Assembly: GCA_964555935.1 (NCBI GenBank)
Contig: CAZKUN010000191.1
Location: forward strand, 1-18,164
Direction: 5' to 3'
From: CAZKUN01 sp964555935
GTDB lineage: Bacteria; Armatimonadota; Zipacnadia; Zipacnadales; VGFC01
DNA length: 18,164 bases
Shown here: positions 1-6,512 of the stretch, one piece after another
Layout: the number at the start of each line of letters is the position of its first letter
Numbering within the stretch: position 1 is the stretch's first letter
The notes under the pieces: model-generated
Told to the model about the DNA's origin: nothing
What the model saw: the letters and a program-made list of their open reading frames with translations, nothing else
The model's database searches: none
Position numbers and translations under genes: made by a program

Positions 1-117
1 GTTTCTTGGCACCTCTACCGAAAACCTCCCTGCTCATATGGGCAATGCGGGCCAAACACGCTTAGCCGGTAGTCGGTCGTGGAGGCCAGGCTTGCGGCCC
101 TCGCTGCGTTAGAACGA

Positions 118-153
118 CTGCGGCGGACCGCGCTATCGCGCCGCCCGCCGCAG
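118..153 (-). terminator. GC-rich hairpin downstream of the epimerase gene
   Basis: A 9-bp perfect inverted repeat (ctgcggcgg at 118-126, ccgccgcag at 145-153) encloses an inner CGCG/CGCG pairing (129-132 with 137-140). It lies 25 bp past the stop codon of the isomerase/epimerase gene, where a transcription stop is expected. There is no clear T-run on either side, so it is a possible terminator or mRNA-stabilising hairpin, not a textbook intrinsic terminator. I see no gene in the rest of bases 1-177. Confidence 0.4.
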
Positions 154-177
154 TGTCACCGCAGTCACCTAGCCAGC

Positions 178-1080
178 CTACCCATACTTCTCGAGCAGAC
201 CATCGACGAACGTCTTGGACTGCGCGGTCACTTCCCACGCCTCGGGCCAGAAGCACAGATCAACTCCCCACCACTCAGACGTGTAGCCAGCCGCAAGAAT
301 CGCGGGCATGATCTCATCGAAGTCCAGCACGCCCGTGCCAAACGGCGCGTGGGTCGACGTGTCGTCATCGTGCAGCGTCTCATCCGAGTCGATCAGGTGG
401 ATGTGGCCGATCGTGCCGCTCAGCAGATTCGCAAACTCCACGGCTCCGCCCGGCAGCGTGTCGATCGGCTCCGCCTGGCGCGCCGCGACAACCGCGCACA
501 TGTGCGCGTGGCACGCGTCGAAGAGGATCTGGAAGTTCTCGTGCCCGACGTCCGCGTGCAGCTTCGCGACCTCGCTCGGCTTGTTGAACAGGAATCCCGG
601 CTCGAACTCCCAGATCATCAGAATGCCCGCGTCCTGCGCAATCTGGGCGCACGTCTGCCAGGCGCCGACGATGTTGCCCCACGCCTCGTCGTACGTGACG
701 GCATCGATGAGCGGCGGAGGGCTAACGGTATCCACGCGGATGGACGGGCTCCCAATAGCCGCGCAGAACTCGGCGTTCTTCTTGAAGACATCGATGTAGG
801 CGGCTCGCACAGACGCGTCGTTTGATCCCGGCGGATTGGCATAGAGATCAGCGGCGAAGCCGGCGATCTCAAGACCGTTGTCGGCGATCTTCGCCTTGAG
901 CGTGGAGACATCAGCCGCCGACGCGTAGTCGTCCGGGTGCGCGTGCGGCGAGAATCCCGCGAGTTCCACGCCGTCAAATCCCAGCCCAGCGAGCTTCGTC
1001 AGGACCTCATCCAACGGAACGGGGTTGTCCTCGTACGGACCAAACATGTAGGCCCAGCTACCAACTGCCAGCTTCGTCAT
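178..1080 (-). CDS. sugar phosphate isomerase/epimerase (xylose isomerase-like TIM barrel)
   Basis: The 300-residue product has the size and pattern of the AP-endonuclease-2 / xylose-isomerase-like TIM-barrel family, which isomerises or epimerises sugars, inositols or hydroxypyruvate-type substrates using divalent metal. Family-like features are the N-terminal strand LAVGSWAY, FDGVEL (residues 35-40), the IWEFEPG strand with acidic residues E158/E160, FDACH (187-191, D188 and H191), HIHLIDS (226-232) and WWGVD (270-274, D274). These would supply the metal ligands. The ATG at 1080 is chosen because the preceding in-frame residues are low-complexity and do not resemble the family; a G-rich stretch lies a few bases upstream. 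The substrate cannot be told from sequence. The gene stands alone: its neighbour on the upstream side is a PEP-CTERM protein gene, separated by a hairpin. The fold assignment is fairly sure; the function is open. Confidence 0.85.
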   Translation of the reverse strand: MTKLAVGSWAYMFGPYEDNPVPLDEVLTKLAGLGFDGVELAGFSPHAHPDDYASAADVSTLKAKIADNGLEIAGFAADLYANPPGSNDASVRAAYIDVFKKNAEFCAAIGSPSIRVDTVSPPPLIDAVTYDEAWGNIVGAWQTCAQIAQDAGILMIWEFEPGFLFNKPSEVAKLHADVGHENFQILFDACHAHMCAVVAARQAEPIDTLPGGAVEFANLLSGTIGHIHLIDSDETLHDDDTSTHAPFGTGVLDFDEIMPAILAAGYTSEWWGVDLCFWPEAWEVTAQSKTFVDGLLEKYG

Positions 1081-1206
1081 CGTTCGCCGTGGCCCCCTAT
1101 CAGGCAAGTTTGAGCCACCCTCTGTCGATGGCCCTTGCTCAGCGTTACGCCAATTTCGGCGTGGGCGGAGCATTACCTCCGTCGATCGCGACCGCGTGAA
1201 ATCGAG

Positions 1207-1240
1207 CGAAGGGCGCGGGATGCTTGTCCCGCGCCCTTCG
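1207..1240 (-). terminator. 14-bp perfect stem hairpin downstream of first PEP-CTERM gene
   Basis: cgaagggcgcggga (1207-1220) and tcccgcgcccttcg (1227-1240) are perfect reverse complements with a 6-nt loop. The hairpin lies 29 bp past the stop of the first PEP-CTERM gene and upstream of the epimerase gene. There is no strong U-run after it on the minus strand. The stem core gggcgcggg/cccgcgccc recurs downstream of the second PEP-CTERM gene at 2686-2720. Confidence 0.6.
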
Positions 1241-1269
1241 TTACGTGAGATCTCTGTCTGGGGAGCTGC

Positions 1270-2520
1270 TTACTTCTTGCGCTTGCGTCGCGCTAACACT
1301 CCCGTCGCTCCCAGCCCGAGCCCCATCAGCAGCATCGTCGCCGGTTCCGGGATCGGCTCGGGGCAATCCTTCAGCTTCTGCTTCTGTCCCTGTTGCTGCC
1401 CCTGCCCTTGCTTCTGTTGTTGCACGACGCTGATCTTGCTACCGCCACCACCACCGAGGCCCCCCGCGAGACCTGCGGCGAGCAGGCCAAGCCCCCCAGA
1501 GCCGCCGGACTTCTGCCTGACAAAGCCTCCAAGACCACTGCCCGATGGCGGCGGCATGATCGGCACAATCATCGGCGGGGGCGCCGCGGCCGCGGCGGCA
1601 GCGGGCGTCGGCGGGATTACGATCGTGGGCGGCACTGCTGTCGGCATCACAACCGGGGCGGGCGCCGGAGGCACCGCGACCGGAGGGCTGAAGAATGGTA
1701 TCTGCGGCGCGCGCGCGCCGCCCGCGGGCAGGACATCAACCGCCTGGGGCGGCTGCGGAATCGGTTGCGCAACCGGAGCGGGCGCAATGTACCCGGACGA
1801 CACCACGGGCGCCGGCATGGGAACATAGCCCTTCGGCTGCACGGTGACCATCACGTTGCCGCACCGCGCTCGAGCGACTTCATCACCCGTATCTTCGTGG
1901 TAGAACATGCTCTCGCCGCGCTCGACCGTCACGGGCTCTGAGCTGATGAAGAGCTTGGCCCCATCACGGAGCATCGTATACATGGTGACCGGCTCGGGAA
2001 CGAGAGCCACCTGGAGATGATCGAGCAACTCTGGGTCGCCGATGCGTTTGGCGTGATCCTCGAAGGACTGGCGGGCGATCTCATCGGTATCGAGGTATGA
2101 CTTCAGTTCCTCGACCGTGAACGCGCCGCCGGGGATGACCGACATGGGGTACACGCGGCGCGCGACGCCTCCGTCTTCGCCGCCGACGCGCTCGACGACA
2201 ACCTCCGAGAACTGTCTCTGCATGGTTTGGGGGGCAATCACCGTGGCGGACACGCTGTCAGCGGGCCGGTTCGCCCAGGCCATTCCGAGAACGACAACGG
2301 TTGCCACGCCGACCAGACGCGGGAGGAACCACATCACTCCGCGTCGCTGCGGACGACGTATCTCACTCGGCGTTGGCCCGAAGTCGACCATCCTCACGAC
2401 GCTGCGCCGAACGGCTCGCGCGTAGCCGCGGACCCGACCACGAGCAAGCCGCCCAGCTCGGGGCGGAGGTAGTGTTTCACAATGCCTGTGCCGTCGTTTC
2501 TGGCCGTTCACTGGTTGCAT
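1270..2520 (-). CDS. PEP-CTERM sorting domain protein with proline-rich region
   Basis: The 416-residue protein ends in a classic PEP-CTERM signal (about 390-416): a PEPATM motif, the hydrophobic stretch LLMGLGLGATGVLA and the basic tail RRKRKK. In the family this signal is cut by an exosortase in the inner membrane and sends the protein to the envelope or extracellular polymer. Before it come, in order, a basic N-terminal region, a hydrophobic segment at about 64-81 followed by AWA (signal anchor or signal peptide with a long n-region), a roughly 100-residue domain I do not recognise (containing SMFYHEDTGDEVARARCGN, one Cys), a long Pro/Ala-rich stretch, a Gly-rich patch and a Q/K-rich linker. 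The start is uncertain: ATG at 2520 is used because the pattern GR-x-AR-x5-Y-x-R lies before the hydrophobic segment here and in the paralogue; ATG at 2391 is the alternative. Neither has a good ribosome binding site. It is the intact copy of a tandem pair; function unknown. Confidence 0.8.
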   Translation of the reverse strand: MQPVNGQKRRHRHCETLPPPRAGRLARGRVRGYARAVRRSVVRMVDFGPTPSEIRRPQRRGVMWFLPRLVGVATVVVLGMAWANRPADSVSATVIAPQTMQRQFSEVVVERVGGEDGGVARRVYPMSVIPGGAFTVEELKSYLDTDEIARQSFEDHAKRIGDPELLDHLQVALVPEPVTMYTMLRDGAKLFISSEPVTVERGESMFYHEDTGDEVARARCGNVMVTVQPKGYVPMPAPVVSSGYIAPAPVAQPIPQPPQAVDVLPAGGARAPQIPFFSPPVAVPPAPAPVVMPTAVPPTIVIPPTPAAAAAAAPPPMIVPIMPPPSGSGLGGFVRQKSGGSGGLGLLAAGLAGGLGGGGGSKISVVQQQKQGQGQQQGQKQKLKDCPEPIPEPATMLLMGLGLGATGVLARRKRKK

Positions 2521-2622
2521 TCCCCCAGCAGATCTCGCGCGGGACTCACGCGGAGTGCCTGCGCTGAAGTGTCACAAGCGCACTCAGGGTACCACCTCGT
2601 TGAAACAGCCATCATAGCGTGC

Positions 2623-2639
2623 TGTAAATTGAGTGTATC
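2623..2639 (-). promoter_or_regulatory. candidate regulatory element GATACA-N5-TTTACA, copy 1
   Basis: On the minus strand this reads GATACACTCAATTTACA and ends 103 bp before the ATG at 2520. A 14/17 match sits 96 bp before the start of the paralogous gene (4247-4263). On the plus strand it is two TGTA half-sites 11 bp apart, one helical turn, as expected for a protein-binding site. In this copy GATACA is also 17 bp from a TATGAT hexamer (2611-2616 on the minus strand), so it may double as a weak -35 region. The rest of 2521-2685 shows no gene or other clear signal. Confidence 0.4.
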
Positions 2640-2685
2640 GCCGAATACAGGGTCGTGTGGGGTGCTGCGGGGCCGCTGACGCGCA

Positions 2686-2720
2686 AAACGGGCGCGGGGA
2701 GTTCAGTCCCGCGCCCGTTT
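2686..2720 (-). terminator. 13-bp perfect stem hairpin downstream of second PEP-CTERM gene
   Basis: aaacgggcgcggg (2686-2698) pairs perfectly with cccgcgcccgttt (2708-2720) around a 9-nt loop. It starts 26 bp past the stop codon of the second PEP-CTERM gene. On the minus strand the stem ends in GTTTT, a modest U-run, which makes this the better terminator of the two sister hairpins. Confidence 0.6.
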
Positions 2721-2842
2721 GAGGTGCAATCTGCTGCGGTGCTATGCTACTTCTTCCGGCGACGCTTCGCCAACACTCCCGTCGCTCCGAGCCCAAGCCC
2801 CATCAAGAGCATCGTCGCGGGCTCCGGAATTGGCTCCGGTGT

Positions 2843-2896
2843 CGGTGGTGGAGGAGGAGGCGGTGGTGGCGGCGGCGGGGGCGGAGGTGGTGGTGG
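2843..2896 (-). repeat. triplet repeat coding 18 consecutive prolines
   Basis: Eighteen NGG triplets on the plus strand read as eighteen CCN codons on the minus strand, using all four proline codons. The run sits directly before the TPEPIPEP segment of the PEP-CTERM signal. The sister gene has no such run at the same place. Mixed codon use argues against very recent slippage of a single unit. Confidence 0.85.
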
Positions 2897-3743
2897 CGTG
2901 TCGCCTCCTCCACCCCTCTGCTTCTGTTTCTGCTGCTGCCCCTGTTTCTGGTTCTGCTGCTGCACGATGTTCACTCTCGTGCCGCTGCCATCGGCAACCC
3001 CACCCAGCAATCCACCGGCCAGACCGCCCCACCACGGGAAGCCTCCACCACCACCTTTGGTGATCAGTCCGCCCAGATTGCCTGACGGCGGCGGCATGAT
3101 CGGCACAACCATTGGCGGCGGCGCGGCGGCCGCGGCGGCAGCGGGCGTCGGCGGAATAACGATCGTCGGCGGGACTGCTGTCGGCATCACAACCGGCGCG
3201 GGTGCCGGGGGCACCGCGACCGGCGGGCTGAAGAATGGTATCTGCGGCGTGCGCGCGCCACCCGCGGGCAAGACCTCGACGGCTCTGGGCGGCTGCGGCG
3301 CGGGTTGCGCAACCGGAGCGGGCGCGACGTAGCCGGAAGCCACCACTGGCGCCGGCATGCGGGAATAGCTCTCAGGTTGCACGGTGACCATCACGTTGCC
3401 ACACCGCGCTCTCGCAACTTCGTCGCCCGTGTCTTCGTGGTAGAACATGCTCTCGCCGCGCTCAACCGTCACCGGGTCTGAGCTGACGAAGAGCTGGTTC
3501 CCGTCACGGAGCATCGTATACATGGTGACCGGCTCGGGAACGAGAGCCACCTGGAGATGATCCAGGAGCTTCGGGTCGCCGATGCGCTTCGCGTGATCCT
3601 CAAAGGACTGGCGGGCGACCTCATCGGTATCGAGGTATGCCTTCAGTTCATCGACCGTGAACGCGCCACCCGGGATGACTGACATTGGGTAGACGTTCCT
3701 GGCGATGCCATCGTCGGACTGTCCGCCGACCGGCAAGACATCG

Positions 3744-3775
3744 ATCGATGAGAACTGCTATCGATGAGAACTGCT
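3744..3775. repeat. perfect 16-bp tandem duplication
   Basis: The unit atcgatgagaactgct occurs at 3744-3759 and again directly at 3760-3775 with no mismatch. Sixteen is not a multiple of three, so the duplication shifts the reading frame of the surrounding PEP-CTERM gene. With one unit deleted, both halves read as one open frame. Confidence 0.95.
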
Positions 3776-4246
3776 GATGCATGCTATCGGGTACGATGAC
3801 TGTGGCGGAGAGGCCGTCCGATGGACGGTTCGCCCAGGCCATTCCCAGGAGCACGATGACTGCCGCGCCAACAAGACGCGGGAGGAGCCACCTGGCTCGG
3901 CGGGCTTTGATGGCGCCCTTCTTCTCGGGAGCAATCCGCCCGCCATCGGGAGGCATGACCCTGTAGGTCTCGTTCTCGTGGACAGCCGGCCCGGGACGCG
4001 TTCCGCGTCGGGCCCAAAGGCCGACGCTCGACAAGGCCGAACGCACGTAACTCACCGGCGAGTAACGCGCGATGCGCCCGCCCTTATCTGCCGGCTTCCC
4101 GTCCCGGTTGCCGGGAGTCTGCTTGGTGTCGTTCAAGGTACTCAACCCCATTCCTACGAGTAGCTACCGGCTACAACACCTGCGGTGATTCATATTCTCC
4201 AACACCACCACTTTACCATGTGATCGACACGAGAAACCAAGAGAGG

Positions 4247-4263
4247 TGTAAACTTACTGTATC
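4247..4263 (-). promoter_or_regulatory. candidate regulatory element GATACA-N5-TTTACA, copy 2
   Basis: On the minus strand this reads GATACAGTAAGTTTACA, 96 bp before the ATG at 4151. It matches the copy upstream of the sister gene at 14 of 17 positions, with both hexamers identical. No convincing -10 hexamer lies at the right distance here, so a regulator-binding site is more likely than a plain sigma70 promoter. The rest of 4152-4370 holds no gene and no clear terminator for purN. Confidence 0.4.
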
Positions 4264-4370
4264 CGACATTCCGGCCGCTATAAGCCGGTTTGCGGGGTAT
4301 TGGCGCGCGGAGTCCCTAGAGTAGCCCCACCGCCTAGTCAACACAGTTGCGCACCTGCGTCAAGAGGGGA

Positions 4371-5027
4371 TCACGATGGGTCTGAGATTATTAGCCCCGC
4401 GGCGTCCGTGCCCTTCACGCGTGCGAGGCGTCCTTCAACGCTGAGGCGGCCCTGGGCGAACCACTGGATGGCCTGCGAATAAATCTCGTACTCCGTCTTG
4501 AGAATCCGCGCGGCGAGCGAGTCCTCGGTGTCGTCTTCGCGGACAGGCACGGCGGACTGGATGATGATCGGCCCCATGTCAAACTCCGCGTCGGCGAAGT
4601 GGACCGTGGCTCCCGCCACCTTGCACCCGTACTCCAGGGCATCTCTCGGGCCATGCATGCCCTTGAATGCCGGCAGAAGCGCGGGGTGGATGTTCATGAC
4701 GGCATTGGGGAACTCGGCGAGCAACGCAGGCCCCGTGATCCGCATGTAGCCGGCGAGGCAGACCAGGTCGACCTTCTCGGCCAGCAGCGCGTCGGCGATC
4801 TCCCGATCCGCCTTGAGCCATCCGTCGGTGCCCGTCTTGGGCACACCAAAGTGCAGGGCCGTGATTCCATGGTCGCGCGCCCGAGCCAGCGAGCGGGCCT
4901 CTGCCCTATCGCTGATCACGACGACGACGTCGCCGTCGATCCGGCCATCTTCGCATCGATCGATGATCGACTGGAGGTTCGTCCCGCCTCCGGAGGCGAA
5001 AACGCCAATGCGAATTCTCCCAGGCAT
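4371..5027 (-). CDS. purN: phosphoribosylglycinamide formyltransferase (GAR transformylase)
   Basis: PurN transfers a formyl group from 10-formyl-tetrahydrofolate to GAR, the third step of purine synthesis, in the cytoplasm. The 218-residue product is of normal length. The phosphate-binding loop ASGGGTN is at residues 11-17. The catalytic triad of the family is present as N112 and H114 in NIHPALLPAFKG and D150 in FDMGPII. The start is the ATG at 5027, because GGGAGGA lies six bases upstream; the in-frame ATG at 5042 overlaps that binding site. It is the last gene of the long minus-strand cluster, 22 bp after pabC. Its place beside three p-aminobenzoate genes fits, since it consumes a folate cofactor. 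Confidence 0.97.
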   Translation of the reverse strand: MPGRIRIGVFASGGGTNLQSIIDRCEDGRIDGDVVVVISDRAEARSLARARDHGITALHFGVPKTGTDGWLKADREIADALLAEKVDLVCLAGYMRITGPALLAEFPNAVMNIHPALLPAFKGMHGPRDALEYGCKVAGATVHFADAEFDMGPIIIQSAVPVREDDTEDSLAARILKTEYEIYSQAIQWFAQGRLSVEGRLARVKGTDAAGLIISDPS

Positions 5028-5049
5028 GTTGAGTCCTCCCAATAGGTGC

Positions 5050-5913
5050 TCAGATTCCGTCCCCGCGCAGGCGAGCAGACTCGTATAGACTCGTCAGCTC
5101 GACCGTGATGGGGCCCGGCATGTCGTCCCCCAGCGCGGCTCCATTGAACTGCCCAATCGGGACGACGCCGTATAGTGAGTTCGTCAGGAATGCTTCCGAC
5201 GCCATCGACAGCTTCAGCGGCGTGTACTCGCCGTCCCGGCACGTTACCCCGGCGCGAGTGGCGAGTTCGAGCACGATCTCGCGAGTGATGCCAGGCAGCA
5301 GCGGGCCCCTCGCGCTCGGCGTATGCAACACGTCGCCGTCGACGAAGAAGACGTTCCACGCCGTGGTCTCGGCGATGTTGCCATCCGTGTCCAGGAACAT
5401 GGCCTCGTCCGCGCCCGATCGCTTCGCCGCCTGTTTGGCGAGAATGCAGTCCATGTAGTTGAGGGATTTGAGCCGTGGCAGCGGCGATTTGCTGCACCGC
5501 CGGATTGAGGAGATCTCGACCTTCATGCCCTCCGCCAGCCAGCGTTCGGGCGGCGGGAGGAGAGGCTTGGCCGCAACCATGACCGTCGGCGCCTCGCACG
5601 AGTTCGGGTCCGGACCGGCCGCTCCCGGCCCGCGGCTGACGGTCAGCCGGACATACGCATCCGGCTCGTCAGCATCGTCCAGAGCCGCCGCAATCTCACC
5701 TGAGAGGGCGTCATCGGAGGGAACGGACATGCCAATCACCTGGGCGCCCGCCCGCAGCCGAGCGAGGTGGCGCCTGAGCGCGAAGGGTTGCCCGTGAGCG
5801 GCCCGCATCGTCTCGAACAGGCCGTTCCCATACAGGAACCCGTGATCCGTCGCCCGCACCGACGCGAGTTGCGGATCAAGGGTCTCGCCATTGATACGGA
5901 TCACTGCCGGCAT
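5050..5913 (-). CDS. pabC: aminodeoxychorismate lyase (class IV aminotransferase fold)
   Basis: The 287-residue protein belongs to the PLP-dependent fold-type IV family. The N-terminal DHGFLYGNGLFETMR block (residues 23-37), the likely PLP lysine K149 in RLKSLNYM, and the AETTAWNVF block (181-189) with LLPGITRE (205-212) are characteristic. Branched-chain and D-amino acid aminotransferases share these motifs, so the specific assignment rests on context: it follows pabB and pabA directly (10 bp after pabA). It would then release pyruvate from aminodeoxychorismate to give p-aminobenzoate. AGGAGA sits six bases before the ATG at 5913. The fold is near certain, the PabC role likely. Confidence 0.88.
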   Translation of the reverse strand: MPAVIRINGETLDPQLASVRATDHGFLYGNGLFETMRAAHGQPFALRRHLARLRAGAQVIGMSVPSDDALSGEIAAALDDADEPDAYVRLTVSRGPGAAGPDPNSCEAPTVMVAAKPLLPPPERWLAEGMKVEISSIRRCSKSPLPRLKSLNYMDCILAKQAAKRSGADEAMFLDTDGNIAETTAWNVFFVDGDVLHTPSARGPLLPGITREIVLELATRAGVTCRDGEYTPLKLSMASEAFLTNSLYGVVPIGQFNGAALGDDMPGPITVELTSLYESARLRGDGI

Positions 5914-5923
5914 GGGGCGTCTC

Positions 5924-6498
5924 CTACGGGGACTGCGTTGACTGCCCCAGGAAATTGCGCAACATCTGATGACCGTGCTCGGTCAAGATCGCTTCGGGAT
6001 GGAATTGGACGCCCTCGACCGGGAACTCCTTGTGCCGGACTCCCATAATCTCGCCGACGGACGTTTCGGCTGTGATCTCGAGGCACTCGGGCATCGACTC
6101 GCGTTCGATGATGAGCGAGTGGTAGCGCGTCGCGGTCAGCGGGCTGGGCACTCCGCTGAAGAGCCCGCGGCCATCGTGCACGATCTCGCTCGTCTTCCCA
6201 TGCATCAGTCGCGGAGCGCGGATGACCTTCCCACCGTATACGTGGCCCATGCATTGGTGNNNNNNNNNNCCAGGATCGGCGTTGCCGCGCCGAGCTGCAA
6301 GATGGCGTCGTTGCTTACGCCTGCCTCAAGAGGCGTGCGGGGGCCGGGAGAAACCACGATGTGACTCGGCGCAAGCTCGCGGATGCGGTCGACGGTGATG
6401 GCGTCGTTCCGGAAGACGACCGGATCCTCGCCGAGTTCGCCGAGGTACTGAACCAGGTTGTAGACGAATGAATCGTAGTTGTCGATCAGCAAGACCAT
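5924..6498 (-). CDS. pabA: aminodeoxychorismate/anthranilate synthase glutamine amidotransferase subunit, interrupted by an assembly gap
   Basis: This is the class I glutamine amidotransferase subunit that feeds ammonia to PabB. The N-terminus MVLLIDNYDSFVYNLVQYL is diagnostic, followed by HIVVSPGP. After the gap come HQCMGHVYGG, RYHSLIIER and GVQFHPEA, the last two supplying residues near and in the catalytic His-Glu pair. Ten Ns at 6260-6269 fall between ..TPIL and HQCMGH, where the family has the nucleophile loop G-V-C-L-G. The two sides are in different frames because the placeholder is four bases short of the 14 needed, so this is an assembly artefact and not a real frameshift. The ATG at 6498 has AGGAA six bases upstream. 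PabA and TrpG are often one bifunctional protein; no trp genes are in the window, and the pab neighbours favour PabA. Confidence 0.9.
6260..6269. other. assembly gap (10 N)
   Basis: Ten undetermined bases inside pabA. Frame logic and the family motif suggest a true length of 14 bases here. Confidence 0.98.
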
Positions 6499-6512
6499 GC
6501 GAGTTCCTGCAA

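Larger units (their letters stand above)
2747..4151 (-). pseudogene. second PEP-CTERM protein gene, frameshifted by a 16-bp duplication
   Basis: This is a paralogue of the gene at 1270-2520, with the same order of parts: basic N-terminus, hydrophobic segment (about 89-106), the same unrecognised domain (nearly identical residues from MSVIPGGAFTV to VMVTVQP), Pro/Ala-rich stretch, Q/K-rich linker, and a C-terminal PEPATM signal ending KRRRKK. The N-terminal part (4151 to about 3760) and the rest (about 3745 to 2747) lie in different frames. The switch falls exactly at a perfect 16-bp tandem duplication (3744-3775). Removing one unit gives a 462-residue protein reading FSSIDVLPVGGQSDDGIARN across the join, which aligns with FSEVVVERVGGEDGGVARR of the sister gene. 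As written the upstream frame runs on to a stop at 3648, losing the PEP-CTERM signal. An 18-Pro run absent from the sister precedes the signal. ATG at 3956 is an alternative start. It could be a true pseudogene, a phase-variable gene or an assembly error. Confidence 0.75.

Noticed and set aside
4310..4350. TTGACT/TTGACG hexamers on the minus strand after purN as a promoter for the second PEP-CTERM gene
   Set aside because: The matching -10 hexamers (TAGGGA, TGACTA) are poor and the distance to the gene is long.
5924..6498. Apparent frameshift in pabA
   Set aside because: It coincides exactly with a fixed-length N gap and is explained by a missing four bases in the placeholder.
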